DNA from: Bradyrhizobium quebecense
GTDB taxonomy: Bacteria > Pseudomonadota > Alphaproteobacteria > Rhizobiales > Xanthobacteraceae
Reading direction: 5' to 3'
Assembly (NCBI RefSeq): GCF_013373795.3
Contig: NZ_CP088022.1
Span: forward strand, 3,224,001-3,288,000
DNA: 64,000 nucleotides
The notes beneath the pieces were generated by a model. That model had not been told where the DNA came from and did no database searches. It saw only the letters and a program-made list of their open reading frames with translations. Each line of letters opens with the position of its first letter. The first letter of the stretch is position 1. The position numbers and the translations under genes were made by a program. Shown one piece after another: positions 17,539 to 27,733 of this stretch.

Positions 17539-19293
17539 ATGTGGGAACTTGCTGTACCCGTCGCCATTGGCGTCCTCGCTATCCTCGTCATTGGCCTGCT
17601 TTTCGCAAAACTCTACAAGCGCTCGACGCGCGATGAGGCCTATGTGCGCACCGGCCTCGGCGGTCAGAAGGTGGTGCTCGACGGCGGCTCGCTCGTGCTG
17701 CCGATCTTCCACTCCACCGCCGCGGTGAACCTGAAGACGCTGCGGCTCGAGGTCGCGCGTGGTGGCCCGGACTCGCTGATCACCAAGGACCGCATGCGTG
17801 TCGATATCGGCGCCGAGTTCTATCTGCGCGTCAAACCCGACTCTTCGTCGATCGCGCTGGCCGCGCAGACGCTCGGCAACCGCACCAATGACGCGGCCGA
17901 GCTCCGCGAGCTGGTCGAGGCCAAGTTCGTCGACGGCCTGCGCTCGGTCGCCGCGACCATGAACCTCGAGGAATTGCAGGAGCAGCGCGCGACCTTCGTC
18001 AAGGCGGTGCAGGACGCGGTCGGCGCCGACATCCAGAACAACGGTCTCGAGCTCGAGTCGGTGTCGCTGACGCGGCTCGACCAGAGCGACATCAAGCATT
18101 TCAACCCGAGCAATTTCTTCGACGCGCACGGCCTCACCACGTTGACCAAGATCACCAAGGAGCGTGAGCAGGAGCGCAACCAGATCGTCCGCACCACCGA
18201 GGTCAATATCGCGCAACAGGACCTGGTGGCGCGGCAAACCACGCTGACGATCGAGAGCACCAAGCGCGAGGCCGAGCTGGCACAGCAGCGCGACATCGCC
18301 AACAAGACCGCCGCGATGCGCGCGCAGACGGCGCAGGTCGAACAGACCGCGTTGCAGAACGAAGCCGAATACCGCATCCAGCAGGAGCTCGCGGTCGCCA
18401 ACAAGCAGACCGAGGCCAACCAGGCCCGCGATACCCGCAAGATCGAGGCCGATCTCGCCGTGAAGCGCCGCACCACCGAAACCGACCGCGAGCTGCAGAT
18501 CGTGGCGCAGGAGGCCGCGATCGCGGTCGCGACCAAGAGCAAGGAGCAGTCGGAAGCCCAGACCATCGCCGAGACCGCACGCGCACTTGCGATTGCAGCC
18601 GAGGAAAAGGTCACCACCGCCCGCGCCACCGAGGTCGCCGAGCGCGACAAGATCATCAACGTGATCGCGGCGCGCAAGGTTGCCGAGACCAACGCAATGC
18701 CGATCACCGTTATGGCGGAAGCCGAAAAACAGGCTGCGGCCAACAAGGCCGAGGCCACCAACGTGCTGGCGAAAGCCGACGCCAACGCCGCCACCACCCG
18801 CGCCGCCGGCGTCAAGGCGCTCGGCCAGGCGGAAGCCGAGGTCGCAACCTTGAAGGCGGAAGCGCGTAACAAGCTGAGCGCCGACATGATCGCCTACGAT
18901 CTCAACCTCGCGCGGATCAACGTGATCCCGAGCGCGCTCGCCGAGGCGGTGAAGCCGATCGAGAAGATCTCCGACATCCGGATCTTCGACACCGGCAGCA
19001 TGCTCGGCCGCGGCGGCGCCAACGGCCATGCCAACGGCAATGGCGGCCTCGGGCTCGGCGACGGCCTCGCCGCGCAATTGCTGTCGGTTTCGGCGTTCAA
19101 GCCGATGATCGACAAGATCCTCGCGGAGGCAGGCTTCCCGGCCGGCCCCGACGCGCTCACCAGCCTGACCAGCGCGCTGGCGCAGCGCAAGACGGAGGTC
19201 GCCGAAACACCGGCAGTGAGCGTCGAAAGCGCGCCAACCGCTCTGGTCGGGACCATCAGCGGCCAACTTACTCCGGCTGCCAAACCGCTGTGA
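17539..19293 (+). CDS. yqiK: Flotillin-like protein YqiK
   Basis: A 584-residue SPFH/flotillin protein. An N-terminal membrane anchor (VPVAIGVLAILVIGLLFAKL) is followed by the SPFH domain (about residues 30-200: VRTGLGGQKVVLDGGSLVL, then VDIGAEFYLRVKPDS). A long Ala/Glu-rich coiled coil (about 215-450, with many TEA and AEK repeats) and a Gly-rich C-terminal linker come next. Flotillins scaffold membrane microdomains and respond to envelope stress. Its place after pspA and yqiJ suggests a joint membrane-integrity system. Three bases separate it from yqiJ, so translation is probably coupled. Confidence 0.9.
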   Translation: MWELAVPVAIGVLAILVIGLLFAKLYKRSTRDEAYVRTGLGGQKVVLDGGSLVLPIFHSTAAVNLKTLRLEVARGGPDSLITKDRMRVDIGAEFYLRVKPDSSSIALAAQTLGNRTNDAAELRELVEAKFVDGLRSVAATMNLEELQEQRATFVKAVQDAVGADIQNNGLELESVSLTRLDQSDIKHFNPSNFFDAHGLTTLTKITKEREQERNQIVRTTEVNIAQQDLVARQTTLTIESTKREAELAQQRDIANKTAAMRAQTAQVEQTALQNEAEYRIQQELAVANKQTEANQARDTRKIEADLAVKRRTTETDRELQIVAQEAAIAVATKSKEQSEAQTIAETARALAIAAEEKVTTARATEVAERDKIINVIAARKVAETNAMPITVMAEAEKQAAANKAEATNVLAKADANAATTRAAGVKALGQAEAEVATLKAEARNKLSADMIAYDLNLARINVIPSALAEAVKPIEKISDIRIFDTGSMLGRGGANGHANGNGGLGLGDGLAAQLLSVSAFKPMIDKILAEAGFPAGPDALTSLTSALAQRKTEVAETPAVSVESAPTALVGTISGQLTPAAKPL

Positions 19294-19323
19294 AGCGGTC
19301 TGACGGCAGATGCGCTTCACCTC

Positions 19324-19435
19324 TCCCGCTTGCGGGGGAGGTCGGATCGCATCGAAGATGCGATCCGGGTGGGCGCGCTCTCCACGATGCGACTCGCGGA
19401 TAGACCCCCACCCTAACCCTCCCCCGCAAGCGGGA
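19324..19435. repeat. Palindromic intergenic repeat
   Basis: Perfect 18-base arms (19324-19341 and 19418-19435, sequence TCCCGCTTGCGGGGGAGG and its complement) enclose a perfect 10-base hairpin at 19344-19366 (GGATCGCATC, loop GAA, GATGCGATCC). I recognise this sequence type as a frequent intergenic repeat in Bradyrhizobium. It lies after yqiK and could stabilise or end the transcript. Confidence 0.8.
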
Positions 19436-19480
19436 ACGTACGTCCGATGCGGTTGCAGAGCGAATTTCGTTGTCCAACGA

Positions 19481-19512
19481 AAAGCCCGCCTCTCACGGCG
19501 GGCTTTGTTTTT
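19481..19512 (+). terminator. Rho-independent terminator after the yqiK operon
   Basis: AAAGCCCGCC, a six-base loop and GGCGGGCTTT, followed by GTTTTT. A strong stem and T-run close the pspA-yqiJ-yqiK unit. Confidence 0.85.
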
Positions 19513-19593
19513 GGCGTTGTCGGGAAACGGGTGGGATCGGGCGTCTTCCAACCACACACTATGGCCAGATCGAATTTCCCTGAGGATTCTGCC

Positions 19594-20835
19594 ATGTCCG
19601 CCGATACGCCGCGCCTGCCCGCCACCTTCAACCGCCTGGCCTGGTCCAACCTCGCCGCGCAATCGGCCGAGCAGATTGCGCTTGCGGCCGCGCCCATCGT
19701 CGCCGTGCTGGTGCTCGGCGTCGGCGAAGGCCAGACCGGCCTGTTGCAGACCGCGCTGACGCTGCCGTTCATCCTGTTTGCGATTCCCGCAGGCCTGCTG
19801 GCTGACCGCGTGTCGCGGCGCTGGGTGATGGCGGGCTCCGAGGCGCTGCGCGCCGCCGCCCTCGCCGCGATCCTGCTGTTGTTGTGGTTCGGCGCGATGA
19901 CCTTGCCGCTGCTCGCTTTGCTCGGCTTCATCGCAGTCTGCGGCACGGTTGCCTACAGCGTCGCAGCACCTGCGCTCGTCCCGTCGCTGGTGACCTCGCA
20001 GCAATTACCGGCCGCGAATGCCCGTATCGAACTTGCGCGCACCGTCGCTTTCGCCAGCGGACCCGCGCTCGGCGGCGTGCTGGTCGGCTGGGTCGGCGCT
20101 GCGCCGGCATTCGGCTTTGCCGCGGCGCTGTCGGCGATCGCGGTCGTGCTGCTCGCCGGCATCTACGAGCCGGCACGCCGGCCTGCCCCGCGACGTCATC
20201 CGATGCAGGACATCAAGGAAGGCGCTGCCTTCGTGATGCATCACGCCTTGCTGCGGCCGGTGTTCATCACCCAGTTCATCTTCAACACTGCGTCCTTCCT
20301 GCTGCTCGCCGTGTTCGTGCCGTATGCGGTGCGCCATCTCGGGCTCAGCGCGACCGGCGTCGGTACGACGCTCGCGATGTACGGGGTCGGCATGGTGGTC
20401 GGCGCGCTGTTCGCAACCCGCGTGATGAAGCGGCTGGCGTTCGGCACCGTGATCGGGCTCGGCCCGGTCACCGGTCTCGTGGCCTCACTCGTGATGGCGC
20501 TGACCACCTGGATTGCGACGCCGCTGCTCGCGGGCCTCGGCTTTTTCCTGCTCGGTGTCGGCCCGATCCTGTGGGTGATCTCGACCACCACGCTGCGGCA
20601 ATCGGTGACGCCGCCGTCGCTGCTCGGCCGCGTCTCCGCGATCAATATCATGAGCTACGGCGCCCGCCCGCTCGGCTCCGCGCTCGGCGCCGTCGTCGGT
20701 GGCCTCTACGGCGCTGAAGCCTGCCTCTACCTCGCGGCCGCGATCTTCGCTGCCCAGGCGCTGGTAATCCTGATGTCGCCCGCAGTGTCGCTCAGGCGTC
20801 AGCCCGACATGGTCGGCGAACCCGCGCGCTGCTGA
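19594..20835 (+). CDS. MFS transporter, EntS-like exporter
   Basis: A 413-residue protein with 12 predicted membrane segments and the MFS_3/EntS arrangement. It has the Gly-rich first helix pair, the motif GLLADRVSRRWVM between helices 2 and 3 (a variant of the MFS loop motif GxxADRxGRR), and a central loop rich in Arg and Pro (EPARRPAPRRHPMQDIKEG). Members export siderophores, drugs or other small molecules. The start at 19594 follows GAGG at good spacing; the longer frame from 19447 runs through the terminator and is not used. The substrate is unknown. Confidence 0.85.
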   Translation: MSADTPRLPATFNRLAWSNLAAQSAEQIALAAAPIVAVLVLGVGEGQTGLLQTALTLPFILFAIPAGLLADRVSRRWVMAGSEALRAAALAAILLLLWFGAMTLPLLALLGFIAVCGTVAYSVAAPALVPSLVTSQQLPAANARIELARTVAFASGPALGGVLVGWVGAAPAFGFAAALSAIAVVLLAGIYEPARRPAPRRHPMQDIKEGAAFVMHHALLRPVFITQFIFNTASFLLLAVFVPYAVRHLGLSATGVGTTLAMYGVGMVVGALFATRVMKRLAFGTVIGLGPVTGLVASLVMALTTWIATPLLAGLGFFLLGVGPILWVISTTTLRQSVTPPSLLGRVSAINIMSYGARPLGSALGAVVGGLYGAEACLYLAAAIFAAQALVILMSPAVSLRRQPDMVGEPARC

Positions 20836-20847
20836 ACCGCCCCTCAA

Positions 20848-20931
20848 CGTCATTGCGAGCGAAGCGAAGCAATCCATTCCCCCGCTTGTGGGGACATGGA
20901 TTGCTTCGTCGCTGTGCTCCTCGCAATGACG
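20848..20931. repeat. Palindromic intergenic repeat (CGTCATTGCGAG type)
   Basis: Outer arms CGTCATTGCGAG (20848-20859) and CTCGCAATGACG (20920-20931), and inner arms GAAGCAATCCAT (20866-20877) and ATGGATTGCTTC (20896-20907), form a long interrupted hairpin between two convergent genes. From memory this is one of the commonest intergenic repeats in Bradyrhizobium and Rhodopseudomonas. It could act as a two-way terminator. Confidence 0.85.
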
Positions 20932-20941
20932 GGGAGAGAGA

Positions 20942-22195
20942 TCAGCTCGCCAGGTACCGTTCATATTTGCCGCCGACGACCTCGTCGACGGTAACGGCCG
21001 GATCCAGCGTATAGAGATCCTGGGCATGGCTGATGCCGCGCAAGACGAAGCGGCCGGTGGAGACCAGATAGTTGCGGCCGGCGGCGTCGATGCCGGTGCG
21101 GAAATCGGTCGAGGTCAGCAGTTCGCGGTCGACCGAAGCGCACATCGAGGCGATCCGGCTGACCTCGTTGACGGCGGGCCCGACCACCGTGAAGTCCAGC
21201 CGGTCCTCGCTGCCGATATTGCCATAGAAGACCTCACCGACATGGAGGCCGACATAGGCCGTGGTGGTCGGCCGGCCCTCGTTCTCGCGGCGATCGTTCA
21301 GCACGCGGATGTTATGGCGGAATCTGTACTCGGCGCGCAACGCCGCGCGCCTGGCGCTTGCCATGTTCTCGCTGGTGAACATCGCCAGCACGCCGTCGCC
21401 GATCAGTTTCAGCACCTCGCCACCGGCATCATGGATCGCATCGATCGAGGCCTGCGCGTAGTCGTTGAGGAACGGAATGATCTCGTCCGGGCCGATGCGC
21501 TCGCTGATCGCGGTCGAGCCGCGCACGTCGGAATACCACAGCACGGCCTTGATCTTCTCGGTGATGCCGCGCTGCATGCGCCCGCGCAGCACCTGCTCCG
21601 CCGTCTCGCGGCCGAGATAGACCCGTCCGAGCGTGCGGGCGATCTCGACCTGGGCGGCCGACTTGATCGCGAGCCCGAGCACCGGCACCAGGTCGCGCAG
21701 CGCCGACATATGGTTCTCGTCGAAGCCGTCCGAACGGCGGGTGGTGTAGTAGGAGTAGAAGCAGTCCATCTCGCCGATCGTGCCGGCCTCGCCGAAGCGG
21801 TGCACGAACGCGGCGAAATGCTTGTGGCCCTTCTCGGCGAGGTCGCCGATCATCGAAAAATCGTGCGAGCCGTTGAGATCGATCACCATCTCGTCATGGC
21901 CGTTTTCGAGCATGTGATGGAACGCCGACCGCCGCCAGTTCTGGCTGGCCTCGCCGCTGCTGGTCGAGCCGTATTCGAAGATGTCGGCCTCGTTGCTCTC
22001 GCCGTCGTTCCAGCGGAAGCCGCGGCCCTCGAAGATCGGATGCAGGGTGTCGATGAAGACGATCGCCCGCGACAGCGGCATGCCGGCGGCCCGGCAGCGC
22101 TCGCAGAAGCCGCGCAGCAGGTCGTTTTCCGGCAGGCCGGTCAGACCCTGGCGGACCAGCCAATTCATCAGGCGCAAACGGGGCGTCAGTTCCAT
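20942..22195 (-). CDS. Class III adenylate/guanylate cyclase
   Basis: A 417-residue protein that probably makes cAMP (or cGMP) from the NTP. The C-terminal cyclase domain begins near residue 215: LWYSDVRGSTAISERIG holds the first metal Asp, EVLKLIGDGVLAMF the second, and DFTVVGPAVNEVSRIA the family signature. The N-terminal 200 residues (with FRWNDGESNEADIFEYGSTS) form a variable sensor-like region without membrane segments. The start at 22195 begins the conserved part (MELTPRLRLMNWLV); a Met at 22273 is also possible. No obvious partner gene is adjacent. Confidence 0.88.
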   Translation of the reverse strand: MELTPRLRLMNWLVRQGLTGLPENDLLRGFCERCRAAGMPLSRAIVFIDTLHPIFEGRGFRWNDGESNEADIFEYGSTSSGEASQNWRRSAFHHMLENGHDEMVIDLNGSHDFSMIGDLAEKGHKHFAAFVHRFGEAGTIGEMDCFYSYYTTRRSDGFDENHMSALRDLVPVLGLAIKSAAQVEIARTLGRVYLGRETAEQVLRGRMQRGITEKIKAVLWYSDVRGSTAISERIGPDEIIPFLNDYAQASIDAIHDAGGEVLKLIGDGVLAMFTSENMASARRAALRAEYRFRHNIRVLNDRRENEGRPTTTAYVGLHVGEVFYGNIGSEDRLDFTVVGPAVNEVSRIASMCASVDRELLTSTDFRTGIDAAGRNYLVSTGRFVLRGISHAQDLYTLDPAVTVDEVVGGKYERYLAS

Positions 22196-22371
22196 ACGTA
22201 GGATTATGCCGGGCAATTGGTGCGGGAGGAAGGGCTGGTCGTCGCGTGACAGATGCGGACGCCAGTCCAGCATTGCAAGGCCGCCGCGCCTCACCATTTT
22301 CGGGCGGAACGACGCCACCGAATGCCGGCGATTCCGCTTCCCTTTGCCCCGGCCTTCGCGCAAAAGGGCGC

Positions 22372-22563
22372 ATGGATAACCACGCCGGCCAGCCGAACCC
22401 GATCCGACGCCTCATGCAGTGGGCGATCACCCCGCCGCAATCCTATGGGGTCTATCTGGCCGGCATCATCCTGGTCTACGCGCTGTCGTTCTACGCCGGC
22501 ACGATGAAGCCGAAGCACGCGCCCGCCCCGTCGGTGACCGCGCCGTCCGCCCCGCACAACTGA
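22372..22563 (+). CDS. Small membrane protein, 63 aa
   Basis: A 63-residue protein with a polar N-terminus (MDNHAGQPNPIRRLMQWAIT), one transmembrane segment (SYGVYLAGIILVYALSFYAG) and a Pro-rich C-terminus (HAPAPSVTAPSAPHN). An AAGGG site lies a few bases before the ATG. It sits between the divergent cyclase gene and the convergent hydrolase gene. The layout of one helix with a short Pro-rich tail is common in small rhizobial membrane proteins; function unknown. Confidence 0.6.
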   Translation: MDNHAGQPNPIRRLMQWAITPPQSYGVYLAGIILVYALSFYAGTMKPKHAPAPSVTAPSAPHN

Positions 22564-22608
22564 TCAGGCCGGTCGGGGCTGGGCGAAAGCGCGCGGTCCC
22601 GAAGCCGC

Positions 22609-23436
22609 TCAATCATAAAAGTCCGGCGACAGCTTCAGCCCGTCGCGCTGGGCCTTGTCGTGGTTGATCCAGAGCTGCGCCTTCTCCTTCGTCAGAGTGT
22701 CGGCGATCTTCTGCATCGAGGCCAGCGTCTGCTCCTTGCTGGCGTTCAGGCTCGGCACGCGCCGATTGTCCCAATTGTCCCTGAAGTGGACCGCATCGCC
22801 GGTCAGCACGACCGCGCCGGTCTTCGGCAACTTCACCAGCAGCGACTGGTGGCCGGGCGTGTGGCCCGGCGTCGACAGGATAATGACGCTGCCGTCGCCG
22901 AACACATCGCGATCGCCCTCGAGTTTCGTGACGGGATGCTCCGGCTTGAAGCGCGGCGCGTTGTTGGCACCGGGCCATTCATACTCCGCCTTCTGCACAT
23001 ACAGCATCGCGGCCGGGAACAGCTCGACATTGCCGATGTGATCGGGATGGGTATGCGAGACGGCGATCGCCTTGATGTCCGACGGCTTCACCCCGAGCTG
23101 GTCGAGCTGCGCGGCCAGCGTCTTCGGCCGCCGCCAGGTCACCGCCTTGGGATCGGCAGGCGCAAGGCCGTTCGGCGTCGCCGCGACCGCGTCGGGAATG
23201 CCGGTGTCCCACAGGAACCAGCCCTGCGCGTGCTTGATCAGATAGCAATTGTCGACGAAATCCATCGACTTGCCTTCATTGACGCCGGGCGACCAGCGTG
23301 AAATGTCGCCGGCAACGCCTTCGCCGCAGTTGAGGATGTAGAGCCGCTCGACGCCTGTTTTCGCCGGCTGGGCGTCTGCCTGCGGCACGGCGCCCACGAG
23401 CCACAGCAACATCGCAAGACCGATTGCCTTCTTCAC
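22609..23436 (-). CDS. Exported metallo-beta-lactamase-fold hydrolase (lactonase-like)
   Basis: A 275-residue protein with a signal peptide (LAMLLWLVGAVPQADAQ) and the MBL fold. The metal motif is SHTHPDHIGN (HxHxDH), followed by STPGHTPGHQS and LTGDAVHF, the positions of the remaining metal ligands. This is the arrangement of N-acyl-homoserine lactonase-like hydrolases, though many relatives act on other lactones or esters. Start is a GTG at 23436 with a GGAGGGCAAC site; the upstream ATG frame is weaker. The enzyme should act in the periplasm. Whether it degrades quorum signals is not shown. Confidence 0.82.
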   Translation of the reverse strand: MKKAIGLAMLLWLVGAVPQADAQPAKTGVERLYILNCGEGVAGDISRWSPGVNEGKSMDFVDNCYLIKHAQGWFLWDTGIPDAVAATPNGLAPADPKAVTWRRPKTLAAQLDQLGVKPSDIKAIAVSHTHPDHIGNVELFPAAMLYVQKAEYEWPGANNAPRFKPEHPVTKLEGDRDVFGDGSVIILSTPGHTPGHQSLLVKLPKTGAVVLTGDAVHFRDNWDNRRVPSLNASKEQTLASMQKIADTLTKEKAQLWINHDKAQRDGLKLSPDFYD

Positions 23437-23560
23437 GTTGCCCTCCGTTGATCGCGCCCGCTCAACGCGCGCGGCCGCAATGTGCCGCCTCATCGGCGGC
23501 CGTGGAAGACGCGGACGTGGGTCGACCGATCAATTGAACGCGAGTGAATCTCGCCGCGGG

Positions 23561-24523
23561 CTAGACCATTTCCGCCGGGGCCAGCCGGCAGGTCTCGCTG
23601 CTGATCTCGACCTGCAGCGTCGCGTGGTGGATGCTGAATCGCTCCGACAGCTCGGCGCAGACGCGATGCAGGAAGACATCGTCATGTCCGCCGGGCCGCA
23701 CCAGGTGTGCGGTCAACGCCGTCTCGCTCGTGCTCATCGCCCAGATGTGCAGGTCGTGCACCTCGGTGACGCCCTCGAGCGCGCCGAGATAGTCCCTCAC
23801 CTGCTTGAGATCGATGCCCCTCGGCACCGCGTCGAGCGCGAGGTTGACGCTGTCGCGGGCAAGCTCCCAGCCGCTCAGCAGCACCACCACGGCAATGACG
23901 AGGCTGATCGCCGGATCGAGCCACTGCCAGCCGGTCGCCATGATCAGCAGCGCGGCGATCACGACGCCGAACGAGACGCCGGCGTCCGCCGCCATGTGCA
24001 GATAGGCGCCGCGCACATTGAGGTCGCTGTCGCGGCCGCGCATGAACAGCAGCGCCGTGCCGCCATTGATCAGGATGCCGAGCGCCGCGACCCAGACCAC
24101 GGTCCAGCTTGCGACCTCGGCCGGCTCGCGGAAGCGGTTGATCGCCTCGACCGCGATGCCGCCGACCGCGATCAACAGCAGCCCGGCATTGAACAACGCC
24201 ACCAGGATCGAGGCACGACGATAGCCATAGGTGTGGGTGTCGGTCGGGCGCCTGCCGGCCAGCCACGCCCCGCCCCAGGCCAGCAGCAGCGCGATGACAT
24301 CGGAGAGATTGTGAACAGCGTCGGAGACCAGCGCCAGCGAGTTGGCGGAATAGCCGAAGATCAGCTCGGCGATGACGAAGGCAGTGTTCAGCGACGCGCC
24401 GACCGCAAAGGCCGTACCGAAACTGTCCGGCGCGTGGCTGTGCCCGGCATGGGAATGCCCGGCGTGGGAATGTCCGTGAGAATGACCGCTGTGGTCATGG
24501 TCGTGGTCGTGATTGTGCGCCAT
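23561..24523 (-). CDS. CDF family divalent metal exporter
   Basis: A 320-residue cation diffusion facilitator that exports Zn, Co or similar ions in exchange for protons. The first 32 residues are His-rich, with repeated GHSHAGHSHAGHSHA, a likely metal-binding tail. Helix 2 has SDAVHNLSDV and helix 5 HMAADAGVSFG, the paired Asp/His metal sites. A C-terminal cytosolic domain (EGVTEVHDLHIWAMS, HHATLQVE) follows. The CzcD/DmeF-like pattern fits zinc or cobalt. It is a single gene with no linked regulator. The His tail is encoded by imperfect tandem repeats. Confidence 0.92.
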   Translation of the reverse strand: MAHNHDHDHDHSGHSHGHSHAGHSHAGHSHAPDSFGTAFAVGASLNTAFVIAELIFGYSANSLALVSDAVHNLSDVIALLLAWGGAWLAGRRPTDTHTYGYRRASILVALFNAGLLLIAVGGIAVEAINRFREPAEVASWTVVWVAALGILINGGTALLFMRGRDSDLNVRGAYLHMAADAGVSFGVVIAALLIMATGWQWLDPAISLVIAVVVLLSGWELARDSVNLALDAVPRGIDLKQVRDYLGALEGVTEVHDLHIWAMSTSETALTAHLVRPGGHDDVFLHRVCAELSERFSIHHATLQVEISSETCRLAPAEMV

Positions 24524-24638
24524 GGCAACCGTCGCCCGATATCGTCGGCGACGGTTATAGCGCGGCGAAATGTGGATACTATCACACCACGGCTGTCGAA
24601 CGGCGGGTTACGGCTTGCGCCCAACCCGCCCACCGCAA

Positions 24639-26894
24639 CTACTCCACGCCGCGATTGAACTTGTTCGACTTCGGCAGGCCATGGGCGAGCCGGCCGGCGT
24701 CGGCGCGGTTGCCGCGCCAGTCGGCCAGTTCCTTCAAGGTCATGCTGTGCTCGCGGCCGGCGGAGTCTTTCCAGGTCAGGCCGGCCTTGGCATCGAACAC
24801 CGCGACATCGGACAGCTCCGAGCTGCTGTATTTCTGCAGCCGAACGCCGCGGCCCCGCGCCATCTCCGGCACCTGGTCGAGACCGAACAGCACCATCTTG
24901 TGGTTGGTGCCGATCACGGCGACGGTGTCGCCGTTCACGGTGGTGATCGCACGGGCCTCGTTCGGCATCTCGACATTGAGCACCTGCTTGCCCTTGCGGG
25001 TGTTGCCGACGCAGTCCTCTTCCTTGACGACGAAGCCCTGTCCCTCGCTGCTCGCGATCAGGAACTTGCGCTCGCCCTTGTTGACGAACAGCGAGATGAT
25101 CGCGGCGTCCTGCTCGAGGTCGATGAACATGCGGATCGGCTCGCCATGGCCGCGGCCGCCCGGCAGCTTGGCGACATCGAGCGAGTAGAACTTGCCGTTG
25201 GTGGCGAACAGCAGCAGCTTCGAGGTGGTCTCGGCAAAGAACGAGTGCTCGAGCTTGTCGTCGGTCTTGAAGGCGAGCCCCGACAGATCCTCGACATGGC
25301 CCTTCAGCGTCCGCACCCAGCCCTTCTCGGAGATCACGACGGTGCACGGCTCGCGCTCGACCAGGGCTTCCTCGATCGCGGCGAGATCATGCTCGGGCGC
25401 ATCGGCGAAGGTGGTGCGGCGCTTGCCGAGCGGTGTCTTGGGCCCGAAGATATCGCGGACCTTGCGGACCTGATCGCTGACCTTGGCCCATTGCTCGGTC
25501 TCGGAGCCGAGCAAGCCCTCGATGCCCTTCAGCTCCTTGCGCAGCTCCTTGTCCTCGGTGCGGATCTCCATCTCCTCCAGGCGGCGCAAATTGCGCAGGC
25601 GCATGTTGAGGATGGCGTCCGCCTGGACGTCTGTGAGGTTGAAGGTCTTCATCAAGACCGGCTTCGGCTCGTCCTCGGTGCGGATGATCTTGATCACCTT
25701 GTCGAGGTTCAGATAGGCGACGAGGTGGCCGCCCAGCACTTCCAGGCGGTGCTCGATCTGCGTCTTGCGGAAATTGGAACGGCGGACCAGCACGTCGCGC
25801 AGATGGTCGAGCCATTCGCGCAGGCACTCGGCAAGGCCGACCACCTTCGGGATGCGGCCCTTGATCAGCACGTTCAGGTTCAGCGAGATCTTGCTTTCCA
25901 GCTCGGTCAGCCGAAACAGCGATTCCATCATCAGCGCCGGATCGACGGTGCGCGACTTCGGTTCGATGACGAAGCGGACGTCCTCCGCGGATTCATCGCG
26001 CACGTCGCCGACCAGCGGCAGCTTCTTCTGGTCGAGGAGCTCCGAGATCTTCTCGTGCATACGCGACTTCTGCACCAACCACGGGATTTCGGTGACGACG
26101 ACCACCCAGGCGCCGCGGGCGCCCTCCTCCACCGACCAGCGCGCGCGGGTGCGGAACGAGCCGCGCCCCGTCGTGTAGGCCTCGACGATCGCTTCCTTGG
26201 AATCGACGACGATGCCGCCGGTCGGGAAGTCCGGACCCTTGACCCATTTCAGCAGCGCCTTCGACTTGGCGTCGGGCTTCTCGATCAGGTGCAGCGCGGC
26301 GTCGCAGAGCTCGGCGGCGTTGTGCGGCGGGATCGAGGTCGCCATGCCCACTGCGATGCCCTGCGCGCCATTGGCGAGCAGGTTCGGGAAACCGCCCGGC
26401 AGCACCACCGGCTCTTTCGACTGGCCATCGTAGTTGAGGCGAAACTCAACGCCGTCCTCGTCGATACCGTCGAGCAGGAGCCGCGCGACTTCCGTCATGC
26501 GGGCTTCCGTGTACCGGTAGGCGGCCGGATTATCGCCGTCGATATTGCCGAAATTGCCCTGACCGTCGACCAGCGGGTAGCGCGAGGAGAAATCCTGCGC
26601 GAGGCGCACCATGGCGTCATAAATCGCCTGGTCGCCATGCGGATGGAACGAGCCCATCACGTCGCCGACGATCTTGGCCGACTTCTTGAATGCCGCGCGC
26701 GGGTCGAGCCCGAGCAGGTCCATGCCGTAGAGGATGCGCCGGTGCACCGGCTTCAGCCCGTCGCGGGCGTCCGGCAGTGCACGATGCATGATGGTCGAGA
26801 GCGCATAGGCGAGATAGCGCTCCTCGAGCGCATCACGCAGCGGCACGTCGTGAATCTCGGCCGGCTTTTCCGGCGGAACCTGTCGTTTTCCCAT
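24639..26894 (-). CDS. parC: DNA topoisomerase IV subunit A
   Basis: A 751-residue type IIA topoisomerase subunit that, with ParE, decatenates replicated chromosomes. The catalytic Tyr is Y128 in [10 protein letters not shown]. The DNA-gate region reads [20 protein letters not shown], and the C-terminal half carries beta-propeller-like repeats ([16 protein letters not shown] blades; [19 protein letters not shown]). At the position of E. coli ParC Ser80 there is Gln (GDQA), which I believe is common in alphaproteobacteria. The length and [11 protein letters not shown] signature separate it from GyrA. recO lies upstream on the same strand. Confidence 0.95.
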   Translation of the reverse strand: MGKRQVPPEKPAEIHDVPLRDALEERYLAYALSTIMHRALPDARDGLKPVHRRILYGMDLLGLDPRAAFKKSAKIVGDVMGSFHPHGDQAIYDAMVRLAQDFSSRYPLVDGQGNFGNIDGDNPAAYRYTEARMTEVARLLLDGIDEDGVEFRLNYDGQSKEPVVLPGGFPNLLANGAQGIAVGMATSIPPHNAAELCDAALHLIEKPDAKSKALLKWVKGPDFPTGGIVVDSKEAIVEAYTTGRGSFRTRARWSVEEGARGAWVVVVTEIPWLVQKSRMHEKISELLDQKKLPLVGDVRDESAEDVRFVIEPKSRTVDPALMMESLFRLTELESKISLNLNVLIKGRIPKVVGLAECLREWLDHLRDVLVRRSNFRKTQIEHRLEVLGGHLVAYLNLDKVIKIIRTEDEPKPVLMKTFNLTDVQADAILNMRLRNLRRLEEMEIRTEDKELRKELKGIEGLLGSETEQWAKVSDQVRKVRDIFGPKTPLGKRRTTFADAPEHDLAAIEEALVEREPCTVVISEKGWVRTLKGHVEDLSGLAFKTDDKLEHSFFAETTSKLLLFATNGKFYSLDVAKLPGGRGHGEPIRMFIDLEQDAAIISLFVNKGERKFLIASSEGQGFVVKEEDCVGNTRKGKQVLNVEMPNEARAITTVNGDTVAVIGTNHKMVLFGLDQVPEMARGRGVRLQKYSSSELSDVAVFDAKAGLTWKDSAGREHSMTLKELADWRGNRADAGRLAHGLPKSNKFNRGVE

Positions 26895-26966
26895 GGGGAG
26901 GCGTTAAACCTTGGCGGTGAATCGGGCAAGCCGCGAATCACCGGGAATTTAGGGCCCGAATCGGCC

Positions 26967-27716
26967 TTACGGAACCGCCGTTCGGCTTCGCGGCCTGGTC
27001 ACGGCGTTGATAAACCCGTCGCGGGCGTCGGAATGGCCTTGGCCACGGGGCTCCAGCACGTGGCGCAGCAGGAACAGGCCGGTGATCTGGAAGCCGTCGC
27101 GCAGGTCCTGCTCCGACCAGCTGTTGGCGCCGCTCTCGCCTTCGCGCAGGAACGCCGGCAGCGGCAACAGCCGGTCGCGCCACGGCTCGCCGGCGGCGCG
27201 GGACACGGCGCCGCCGGATTTCGGCGACACATAGATCAGGTCGGTGGTCTCTCCGGTCGCCGCGCAGTTTTCCAGGTCGAGCCCGAAGCCGAGCTCGGTC
27301 AGCATCGCCAGCTCAAACCGGATCAAGTGGACTGCCGCGACGTCGGCATCGTCGAAATCGTCGAGCGTGCCCTGCAGCATCTCGTAGATGTCTTGATGCG
27401 GATCGCGCTCCGGCAGCAACCGGGCCAGCGCCGCCAGATGCGTCACGCCATAGACCGCGTGCGACGAGGCGAGCAGCGTCGCCGCCCGCAGTCGCGTGCC
27501 CTCCAGCGCATACATGCCGAGATGCTCGTCGAGCCGCGCCCGCCACACCGCCGTGACGCTGTTGCCGGGCTGCAGCAGCGGCCGCATCCGCGAGCCGGCG
27601 CCGCCGCGCACCAGGCCGAGATGGCGGCCGTGCTCGCGCGTCAACAGTTCGACAATGGCGGAGGATTCGCCATGCCGCCGCACGCCCAACACGATGCCTT
27701 CATCGGTCCATTCCAT
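26967..27716 (-). CDS. recO: DNA repair protein RecO
   Basis: A 249-residue protein. The N-terminal OB-fold starts [20 protein letters not shown], with [14 protein letters not shown], and is followed by a helical and zinc-like C-terminal domain ([20 protein letters not shown]). RecO works with RecR (and RecF) to load RecA onto SSB-coated single-stranded DNA at gaps. Only one conserved Cys of the usual zinc knuckle is seen, as in many alphaproteobacterial RecO proteins. The Met at 27716 is chosen because it is the conserved family start. It is 72 bases upstream of parC. Confidence 0.93.
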   Translation of the reverse strand: MEWTDEGIVLGVRRHGESSAIVELLTREHGRHLGLVRGGAGSRMRPLLQPGNSVTAVWRARLDEHLGMYALEGTRLRAATLLASSHAVYGVTHLAALARLLPERDPHQDIYEMLQGTLDDFDDADVAAVHLIRFELAMLTELGFGLDLENCAATGETTDLIYVSPKSGGAVSRAAGEPWRDRLLPLPAFLREGESGANSWSEQDLRDGFQITGLFLLRHVLEPRGQGHSDARDGFINAVTRPRSRTAVP

Positions 27717-27733
27717 GGCTGGAAATGTATCAT

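Noticed and set aside
16471..20004. An 1177-codon minus-strand frame
   Set aside because: It is the shadow of pspA, yqiJ, yqiK and the MFS gene; its His/Arg/Gly-rich composition and crossing of the terminator and repeats rule it out.
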